From: JBJELF01 sp051879015
GTDB lineage: Bacteria; Bacillota; Clostridia; Lachnospirales; Lachnospiraceae
Length of the DNA stretch: 7,499 bases
Direction: 5' to 3'
Assembly: GCA_051879015.1 (NCBI GenBank)
Contig: JBJELF010000011.1
Coordinates: 1 to 7,499 of the forward strand
This document shows positions 1 to 5,132 of the stretch, in pieces. How positions within the stretch are numbered: position 1 is the stretch's first letter; the number at the start of each line of letters is the position of its first letter. Under the pieces are notes generated by a model. That model saw only the letters and a list, made by a program, of their open reading frames with translations. It did no database searches and was not told where the DNA came from. The translations under genes were made by a program, and so were the position numbers.

Positions 1-2
1 CT

Positions 3-800
3 TCTGAGTCCTGTGCGCTGGATACGATCGGAGCAGAGTTTGTCCGTGATGTGGAGCCAGGAGAGATTGTGACTATTAATGATGCAGGAGAATTGCTTTC
101 TAATCGTGAGATGTGTATTACACCAGATAAGCAGGCAAGATGTATTTTTGAGTACATTTATTTTGCCCGTCCAGATACTAATTTTGATGGAATCAGCGTG
201 TATAATGCCCGTCTAAAGGCTGGAAAGATGTTGGCCATCGATCATCCAGTAGGAGCTGATCTTGTAGTGGGTGTGCCAGAGTCGGGAAATGTAGCTGCTA
301 TTGGTTATGCAAGACAATCTGGTATTCCTTATGGAAATGCTTTTGTAAAGAACAATTATGTAGGACGTACTTTTATTAAGCCGCAGCAGAGCAGTCGTGA
401 GTCCAGTGTGAGAGTCAAATTAAATGTTTTGAGAGAATCTGTGCGTGGAAAACGTATCATTATGATTGATGATTCCATTGTGAGAGGTACCACCAGCGCC
501 CATATTGTAAATATGCTCCGTGAGGCAGGTGCTACAGAAGTACATGTGCGCGTCAGTGCACCACCATTTTTACATCCTTGCTATTTCGGTACAGATATTC
601 CTTCTGAGGATCAGTTAATTGCTCATGGAAGAACAGTAGAAGAAGTGTGTAAAAAAATTGGAGCTGACAGTTTGGGATATTTAAGTGTGGAGCGCTTGTA
701 TGAGATGGTACCTGATTTAGGTATCTGCACGGGATGTTTCAATGCAAAATATCCAATGAAGCCGCCGAAGGAAGACATCCGAGGCGAGTATGAAAAATAG
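3..800 (+). CDS. purF: Amidophosphoribosyltransferase, 3' part (5' end outside window)
   Basis: This enzyme makes 5-phosphoribosylamine from PRPP and glutamine, the committed step of de novo purine synthesis, in the cytosol. The frame is open from base 3, and the GTG at 51 is an internal valine, because the preceding codons read SESCALDTIGAEFVRD, a conserved PurF stretch. About 265 C-terminal residues are visible, a little over half of a roughly 475-residue family member; the glutaminase domain with its N-terminal cysteine lies upstream. The PRPP loop IIMIDDSIVRGTTS is at 456-497. Cysteine codons at 141, 579, 726 and 735 match in context (CIFEYIYFARPD, HPCYFG, CTGC) the four ligands of the 4Fe-4S cluster known from Bacillus PurF, so this is the oxygen-sensitive Fe-S type rather than the cluster-less E. 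coli type. It lies 27 bases before purB with no terminator between, so the two are probably one operon. Confidence 0.96.
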   Translation, partial: SESCALDTIGAEFVRDVEPGEIVTINDAGELLSNREMCITPDKQARCIFEYIYFARPDTNFDGISVYNARLKAGKMLAIDHPVGADLVVGVPESGNVAAIGYARQSGIPYGNAFVKNNYVGRTFIKPQQSSRESSVRVKLNVLRESVRGKRIIMIDDSIVRGTTSAHIVNMLREAGATEVHVRVSAPPFLHPCYFGTDIPSEDQLIAHGRTVEEVCKKIGADSLGYLSVERLYEMVPDLGICTGCFNAKYPMKPPKEDIRGEYEK

Positions 801-827
801 AAAAATAACATAGGGAGGTGCTTTACT

Positions 828-2261
828 ATGGCAACCGATAAATACACCAGTCCTTTGTCTGAGCGTTATGCCAGCAGGGAAATGCAATATATTTTTTCAC
901 AGGATAAAAAATTTCGTACTTGGAGACGATTGTGGATTGCTTTGGCAGAGTCTGAAATGGAATTGGGGCTTCCTGTGACACAGGAGCAGGTAGATGAGTT
1001 GAAAGAACATCAAGATGACATTAACTATGATGTAGCTAAGGAGAGAGAGGCCTTGGTGCGCCATGATGTGATGTCTCATGTATATGCCTATGGTGTACAG
1101 TGTCCAAAGGCAAAAGGTATTATCCATTTGGGTGCAACCTCCTGCTATGTAGGGGACAATACAGATTTAATTATTATGACCGAGGGTTTGAAGCTAGTGA
1201 AAAAGAAGCTGATTAATGTATTAGCCGAGCTTTCCAAGTTTGCTGATAAGTATAAGGCACTTCCTACCTTGGCATTTACTCATTTTCAGCCAGCACAGCC
1301 TACCACAGTGGGCAAGCGTGCGACTCTTTGGATGATGGAATTGAAGCTGGATTTGGATGATATTAATTACTTGATTGATTCTATGAGACTTTTAGGTTCT
1401 AAAGGTACTACTGGTACACAGGCTTCCTTCATGGAACTGTTTGAGGGGGATCATGAGAAGATTAAGAAGTTGGATCAGATGATTGCAGAAAAGATGGGAT
1501 TTCCAGGAGTTTACCCTGTTTCTGGACAGACTTATTCCAGAAAGGTGGACAGCCGTGTACTTAATGTATTAGCGGGCATTGCTCTTTCTGCTCACAAATT
1601 CTCTAATGATATCCGTCTTCTGCAGCATTTGAAGGAAGTCGAGGAACCTTTTGAGAAGAATCAGATTGGTTCTTCTGCTATGGCTTATAAGAGAAATCCG
1701 ATGAGAAGCGAGCGTATTGCTTCTTTGGCTAACTATGTGATTGCGGATGCTATGAACCCAATGCTGACCAGCGCAACTCAGTGGTTTGAGCGTACCTTGG
1801 ACGATTCTGCTAATAAGAGAATTTCTGTGCCAGAGGCATTTTTGGCAGTGGATGGTATTTTGGATTTGTATTTGAATGTAGTGGATGGTTTGGTAGTCTA
1901 TGAAAAAGTAATAGAGAAGCATATTATGGCAGAGCTGCCATTTATGGCAACAGAAAACATCATGATGGATGCAGTAAAGGCAGGAGGAGACCGTCAGGAG
2001 ATGCACGAAAAAATTCGCCAGCTGTCCATGCAGGCTGGTGCCCATGTAAAGGTGGATGGTCAGGACAACAATCTGCTTGAATTGATTGCGGCTGACGAAT
2101 CATTCAATTTGACTTTGGAGGATTTGCAGAAAACGATGGAGCCATCGAAGTATGTAGGGCGTGCAAAAGAGCAAGTTGAGGAATTCTTGGGCGAAGTGAT
2201 TCAGCCAATTCTTCAGGAAAATCAAGAAATCTTAGGAATGACAGCAGTTATAAATGTATAA
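828..2261 (+). CDS. purB: Adenylosuccinate lyase, long eukaryote-like form
   Basis: This enzyme cleaves fumarate from SAICAR (giving AICAR) and from adenylosuccinate (giving AMP); it is a soluble homotetramer of the fumarase/aspartase superfamily. The 477-residue product shows the family landmarks in order: RHDVMSH near residue 79, GATSCYVGDN at 102-111, THFQPAQ with the conserved His152, and the signature loop GSSAMAYKRNPMRSE at 281-295, whose serine pair 282-283 carries the catalytic serine. The residue before Tyr287 is alanine where many bacterial enzymes have proline. From memory, the text resembles human ADSL and yeast Ade13 more than the roughly 430-residue Bacillus enzyme, for example in KFRTWR, GIIHLGATSCYVGDNTDLI and QWFERTLDDSANRRI-like segments. 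The ATG is preceded by AGGGAGGTG at 812-820. It is the last gene of the purF-purB unit and is followed at once by a terminator. Confidence 0.97.
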   Translation: MATDKYTSPLSERYASREMQYIFSQDKKFRTWRRLWIALAESEMELGLPVTQEQVDELKEHQDDINYDVAKEREALVRHDVMSHVYAYGVQCPKAKGIIHLGATSCYVGDNTDLIIMTEGLKLVKKKLINVLAELSKFADKYKALPTLAFTHFQPAQPTTVGKRATLWMMELKLDLDDINYLIDSMRLLGSKGTTGTQASFMELFEGDHEKIKKLDQMIAEKMGFPGVYPVSGQTYSRKVDSRVLNVLAGIALSAHKFSNDIRLLQHLKEVEEPFEKNQIGSSAMAYKRNPMRSERIASLANYVIADAMNPMLTSATQWFERTLDDSANKRISVPEAFLAVDGILDLYLNVVDGLVVYEKVIEKHIMAELPFMATENIMMDAVKAGGDRQEMHEKIRQLSMQAGAHVKVDGQDNNLLELIAADESFNLTLEDLQKTMEPSKYVGRAKEQVEEFLGEVIQPILQENQEILGMTAVINV

Positions 2262-2262
2262 G

Positions 2263-2304
2263 AAAGAAGCCATACAGGATTTATCTGTATGGCTTCTTTT
2301 ATTC
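2263..2304 (+). terminator. Rho-independent terminator after purB, possibly bidirectional
   Basis: A perfect 12-bp stem pairs 2266-2277 with 2285-2296 around a 7-base loop, and three A-T pairs extend it outward. A T-rich tract (TTTTATT) follows on the plus strand, two bases after the purB stop codon. Read on the minus strand, the same hairpin is followed by TTTCTTAT, so it could also end the convergent regulator gene, which stops at 2345. The fold was read by eye. Confidence 0.9.
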
Positions 2305-2344
2305 AAGTTTGTGGGAATTGTTGTTAAAAAAGAAAAGGTAAAGG

Positions 2345-2725
2345 CTAATAGCGTTCCTGCGGCGCACTAGGGGTACCATGATAAGGTAAGTTAGACTCTG
2401 CAATATGCTGTTCAGGAGAAAGCTGAAGACGATAAATCAGATAAGATAAGGTTTGACGGTCAAGCTCAGATAATGTGTTAATTGTCTCAAAGAGAGTGGG
2501 TTCTCTTGCAGGGAGCTGATTGATCGGATTGGAGTATTCTGTTCGACCGCATAGATATTCGAGATTGACATGATAATAATCTGAAAGCTGCAGCATAATA
2601 TCCAAAGCTGGCTGATGAAGTCCTGATTCATATTGTGCGTAGGCAGAGCGAGTAATATGTAAGTATTTAGCAATTTCCTTTTGAGTTAAGTTATTAGAAA
2701 TGCGTAGTTCTTTGATTCGGTTCAT
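2345..2725 (-). CDS. XRE-family helix-turn-helix transcriptional regulator
   Basis: A 126-residue DNA-binding protein with an N-terminal Cro/C1-type helix-turn-helix at about residues 3-58. TQKEIAKYL (14-22) is the second helix, ITRSAYAQYESG (24-35) covers the recognition helix, and the domain ends in the usual YYHVNLEYLCGRT. Residues 62-126 contain a short leucine-rich helical segment (LSELDRQTLSYLIYRL, 85-100) that could mediate dimerisation, then a polar, proline-containing tail with no domain I recognise. The ATG is preceded by AAAGGA at 2742-2737, about 11 bases away, slightly long but acceptable. The gene is convergent with purB and divergent from purA across about 450 bases. Its target and ligand cannot be read from the sequence; autoregulation or control of purA is an inference from position only. 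Confidence 0.88.
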   Translation of the reverse strand: MNRIKELRISNNLTQKEIAKYLHITRSAYAQYESGLHQPALDIMLQLSDYYHVNLEYLCGRTEYSNPINQLPAREPTLFETINTLSELDRQTLSYLIYRLQLSPEQHIAESNLPYHGTPSAPQERY

Positions 2726-3053
2726 GATTAATCTATTCCTTTCGTATAATTGAACTATGTAAAGAAAAATGAGTTGGCAGAGGGAGGATGGAAAGAAGTT
2801 TTAGGATTGGCAAGAAGATATCTGGTGATGCCTCGCTTGCGAGGCATGTGCGTTTACTGGACTATTTTATCTTAATTAAGTTTGAAAAACAACTAGGTTA
2901 CGAAATATAACAAAAAAATCAAATTATTGAGAAATAAGTCGAAAAAAGCCTATTAGGATGACAAGATTAGAACATATTGTATTAGTTAGCAACGAGTTGT
3001 TAAGAAAATCATAATAACCTTAGTGAAATACTGTGTGAAATTTGAGTTTTCTA
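2726..3053. other. AT-rich divergent intergenic region between regulator and purA
   Basis: This is the regulator-side part of a gap of about 450 bases. It holds the regulator's ribosome binding site, a TATAAT hexamer at 2745-2750 on the plus strand with only a poor -35, and a perfect palindrome at 2828-2847. It also holds a 40-codon open frame at 2788-2910 on the plus strand, whose AGGGAGG abuts the ATG with no spacing, so it is not called as a gene. The rest is A-rich and featureless to the eye. I see no purine riboswitch aptamer, tRNA or CRISPR repeat. A small RNA or operator here is possible but not shown. Confidence 0.6.
2828..2847. repeat. Perfect 20-base palindrome (GC-rich inverted repeat)
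   Basis: The sequence ATGCCTCGCTTGCGAGGCAT can fold as an 8-bp stem with a CTTG loop. Only the central TT falls outside perfect pairing, where a two-base loop is too tight. It stands out as a GC-rich island in an A-rich gap. No T-tract follows on either strand, so it is not a standard terminator. It could be an operator half-site pair, an RNA hairpin or a dispersed genomic repeat; the window alone cannot say which. Confidence 0.75.
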
Positions 3054-3082
3054 TTGATTTTGAAAAAAATATCATTTATACT
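3054..3082 (+). promoter_or_regulatory. Predicted sigma-A promoter of purA
   Basis: TTGATT at 3054-3059 and TATACT at 3077-3082 are separated by exactly 17 bases, matching the TTGACA/TATAAT consensus at 4 and 5 of 6 positions. Transcription would start near 3089, giving an untranslated leader of roughly 90 bases before the purA ATG. The leader contains only a weak 6-bp potential stem (3085-3090 with 3102-3107) and no recognisable riboswitch. It is a prediction from hexamer match only. Confidence 0.65.
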
Positions 3083-3162
3083 AGTCTTGTTTGTTGTGAA
3101 GACAAGAGTTTGGCAGTGACTGTAAAATTGAGACGTATATAAATGACCAAACTTGATGAATT

Positions 3163-3170
3163 AAGGAGGA
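3163..3170 (+). promoter_or_regulatory. Strong ribosome binding site of purA
   Basis: AAGGAGGA lies seven bases before the ATG at 3178, a near-perfect anti-Shine-Dalgarno match that fixes the purA start. Confidence 0.9.
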
Positions 3171-3177
3171 TAAACTT

Positions 3178-4455
3178 ATGGTTAGAGCAATAGTTGGCGC
3201 AAACTGGGGCGATGAAGGTAAGGGTAAGATTACAGATATGCTTGCTAAAGAATCCGATATCATTGTCCGTTTCCAAGGAGGAGCAAATGCAGGACATACG
3301 ATTATTAATAATTATGGGCGTTTTGCATTGCATCTGCTTCCGTCAGGTGTATTTTATGATCACACGACATCAATTATTGGAAATGGTGTTGCCTTGAATA
3401 TTCCATACCTGTTTAATGAAATTAAAAATTTAGTGGATGCAGGCGTACCAAAACCAAAGATTTTGGTGTCTGACCGTGCACAGATTTTGATGCCTTATCA
3501 TGTACTGTTTGACCAGTACGAGGAGGAGCGTTTAGGAGGCAAGTCCTTTGGGTCCACAAAATCTGGTATTGCTCCATTTTATTCGGATAAATATGCTAAG
3601 ATTGGTTTTCAGGTCAGTGAGCTTTTTGATGAGGCTTATTTAAAGGAAAAGGTATATCGTGTGGTTGAGACAAAGAATGTAACTTTGGAGCATCTGTATC
3701 ATAAACCACTTTTAGATCCAGAGCAGGTATTTGCTCAGCTGTTGGAATATAAGGAAATGGTAAAGCCATATGTATGTGATGTATCTCTGTATTTGTATAA
3801 TGCCTTGAAGGAAGGCAAAAATGTGCTTTTGGAAGGACAGTTAGGTTCTTTGAAGGACCCAGACCATGGAATTTATCCAATGGTAACTTCTTCCTCTACT
3901 TTAGCAGCCTACGGTGCTATCGGCGCAGGGATTCCACCATATGCAATCACCAATATTACTACCGTTGTTAAGGCATATTCTTCCTCTGTAGGTGCAGGTG
4001 CCTTTGTCAGCGAGATTTTTGGTGATGAGGCAGAAGAGTTGAGAAAGCGTGGCGGTGATAAGGGCGAGTACGGTGCAACCACGGGTCGTCCACGTCGTGT
4101 AGGGTGGTTTGATGCTGTAGCAACTCGCTATGGTGTGCGTATTCAAGGTTCTACAGAAGTGGCATTGACCGTATTGGATGCATTAGGCTATCTTGATGAA
4201 ATTCCAATGGTAGTGGGATATGAGATTGATGGCAAGGTTGTGAAAGATTTCCCAACTACATATCAGTTGGAGAAGGCAAAGCCAGTTTTAAAGGTATTGA
4301 AGGGCTGGAAGAGCAATATCCGTGGTATCAAGAATTATGAGGATCTTCCACAGGAGTGCCGTGATTATGTTGAGGCGATTGAGGCTGAGCTGGGAGTGCC
4401 GATTACTATGGTTTCCAATGGTCCAGGTCGTGATGAGATTATCTATCGAAAATAA
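3178..4455 (+). CDS. purA: Adenylosuccinate synthetase, divergent clostridial-type variant
   Basis: This enzyme joins IMP and aspartate with GTP to form adenylosuccinate, the first step of the AMP branch; PurB (upstream) does the next. The 425-residue length is close to the 432 of E. coli PurA. Visible motifs are GDEGKGK at 11-17 with the catalytic Asp12, NAGHT with His40, and GATTGRPRRVGWFD at 299-312, whose Arg304 and Arg306 match E. coli Arg303 and Arg305. Two IMP-site segments differ from the textbook sequence. GTTGRGIGPAY is here GSTKSGIAPFY (125-135), with Lys141 at the place of the E. coli inter-subunit Arg143. EGAQG is here EGQLG (219-223), which puts Leu222 at the Gln224 position. 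The catalytic pair is intact, so I expect an active enzyme of a divergent branch. It has its own promoter and terminator, so it is a single-gene unit. Confidence 0.96.
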   Translation: MVRAIVGANWGDEGKGKITDMLAKESDIIVRFQGGANAGHTIINNYGRFALHLLPSGVFYDHTTSIIGNGVALNIPYLFNEIKNLVDAGVPKPKILVSDRAQILMPYHVLFDQYEEERLGGKSFGSTKSGIAPFYSDKYAKIGFQVSELFDEAYLKEKVYRVVETKNVTLEHLYHKPLLDPEQVFAQLLEYKEMVKPYVCDVSLYLYNALKEGKNVLLEGQLGSLKDPDHGIYPMVTSSSTLAAYGAIGAGIPPYAITNITTVVKAYSSSVGAGAFVSEIFGDEAEELRKRGGDKGEYGATTGRPRRVGWFDAVATRYGVRIQGSTEVALTVLDALGYLDEIPMVVGYEIDGKVVKDFPTTYQLEKAKPVLKVLKGWKSNIRGIKNYEDLPQECRDYVEAIEAELGVPITMVSNGPGRDEIIYRK

Positions 4456-4470
4456 TTAAGATAAGTATGT

Positions 4471-4520
4471 GACGGGGCAGGAATACCGCAGAGGAGCTGC
4501 GGTATTCCTGCCCTGTTTTA
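4471..4520 (+). terminator. Strong Rho-independent terminator after purA
   Basis: A perfect 17-bp stem pairs 4475-4491 (starting GGGCAGGAATACC) with 4497-4513 around a five-base loop AGGAG, and further pairs including G-T extend it outward. TTTTA follows at 4516-4520, sixteen bases after the purA stop. On the minus strand no T-tract follows, so it is best read as a plus-strand terminator, although the convergent minus-strand gene also ends beside it. Confidence 0.93.
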
Positions 4521-4538
4521 ATGGATATGGCAGAAGCA

Positions 4539-4772
4539 TTAGCTTGTTTGATTTGTATCATCAATGTTCTCATCATCCTGTATATTGTTTTTTCTTACAC
4601 GAATCGCTAAAGTTACAGCATAGAGAAGGACTGGAATCAAAATTGTAGAGAAAATGGAGGCTCGCAGCAAATCTTGAGCAAGAGCTGAGTCCATAAGTGC
4701 AAAGATGAGGGTTGAGATATAGAGAGCTATCAGTAAAATAATGCCTATCCAGGCAAAAATACGTTTCTTCAT
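4539..4772 (-). CDS. Small protein with two predicted membrane segments, function unknown
   Basis: I do not recognise this 77-residue protein. Residues about 6-27 and 37-58 are hydrophobic and long enough to span the membrane, joined by a short loop (MDSALAQDLLR). Positive charges at the N-terminus (MKKR) and after the second segment (RVRK, 58-61) suggest a hairpin with both ends in the cytoplasm, followed by an acidic, asparagine-rich tail. The ATG is supported by GGAAAGGA at 4788-4781 with 8-base spacing, a good Shine-Dalgarno match, which is the main reason to believe the gene. It is convergent with purA and divergent from nadE, so it is not in an operon with either. No convincing promoter was found upstream of it. 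Small membrane proteins of this kind are common in Clostridia, and position gives no clue to the role. Confidence 0.75.
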   Translation of the reverse strand: MKKRIFAWIGIILLIALYISTLIFALMDSALAQDLLRASIFSTILIPVLLYAVTLAIRVRKNNIQDDENIDDTNQTS

Positions 4773-5066
4773 AAATAAAATCCTTTCCGTTTTGTATTGA
4801 GATAGTATGTAGAGTAAAATTTTTCTGAGATTTTTTCTTTTATAGTTTACTGGAATTTGTGTAAAATATCAAGTGGATTTTGTATATGGTAAACGTAAGC
4901 TAAAAAAATGATTTGAAGCACAGGCAATAAACGGCGGAGAAAATCAAGGAAATAAGCAGGTTTTTTGTGAATTTATTTAAATTTATACGAGAAAATAGAA
5001 TTTTGCGGTCACTGTGGAACTTTGCAGGAATGGGATTGATTTGGTTTTAAAGCAAAAATAGCATTC
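4773..5066. other. AT-rich divergent intergenic region before nadE
   Basis: This gap between the membrane-protein gene and nadE holds the former's ribosome binding site at its left edge and ends at the nadE promoter. In between I see A/T-rich DNA without a gene, a tRNA, a clear inverted repeat or a recognisable operator. A minus-strand TTTACA/TATAAA pair near 4843-4868 has only 15-base spacing and is not called as a promoter. Confidence 0.6.
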
Positions 5067-5095
5067 TTTACAAGAATTTTTGAGTGTGATATATT
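5067..5095 (+). promoter_or_regulatory. Predicted extended -10 promoter of nadE
   Basis: TTTACA at 5067-5072 and TATATT at 5090-5095 are separated by exactly 17 bases, and TG at 5087-5088 supplies the extended -10 element (TGnTATATT). Each hexamer matches consensus at 5 of 6 positions. The expected start of transcription is near 5102, which lies after the in-frame ATG at 5100 and so supports initiation of translation at 5133 instead. Confidence 0.75.
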
Positions 5096-5118
5096 TAAAA
5101 TGATAAAGTTTTGCAGAC

Positions 5119-5124
5119 AAGGAG
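5119..5124 (+). promoter_or_regulatory. Ribosome binding site that fixes the nadE start
   Basis: AAGGAG lies eight bases before the ATG at 5133. The alternative upstream ATG at 5100 has no Shine-Dalgarno sequence before it (GTGATATATTTAAA). Confidence 0.88.
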
Positions 5125-5132
5125 AGAAATGT

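Noticed and set aside
51..53. GTG as a start codon for the purF frame
   Set aside because: The frame stays open to the window edge and the upstream codons encode conserved PurF residues, so this is an internal valine of a truncated gene.
1569..2045. Minus-strand frame of 158 codons inside purB
   Set aside because: It is a shadow of a clearly real purB gene: no family resemblance, cysteine- and histidine-rich composition typical of an antisense reading.
2828..2847. Palindrome as a Rho-independent terminator
   Set aside because: No run of T follows the stem on either strand.
2750..2869. Second plus-strand open frame of about 40 codons beginning TTG at 2750
   Set aside because: No ribosome binding site precedes the TTG, and it overlaps the other candidate frame; the arginine- and leucine-rich look comes from the palindrome.
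3083..3162. Purine riboswitch in the purA leader
   Set aside because: The leader of about 90 bases shows no three-way-junction aptamer pattern, only a weak 6-bp stem.
5100..5132. ATG at 5100 as the nadE start
   Set aside because: It has no ribosome binding site and lies at or before the predicted transcript start; the ATG at 5133 has both a good Shine-Dalgarno and the expected N-terminus.
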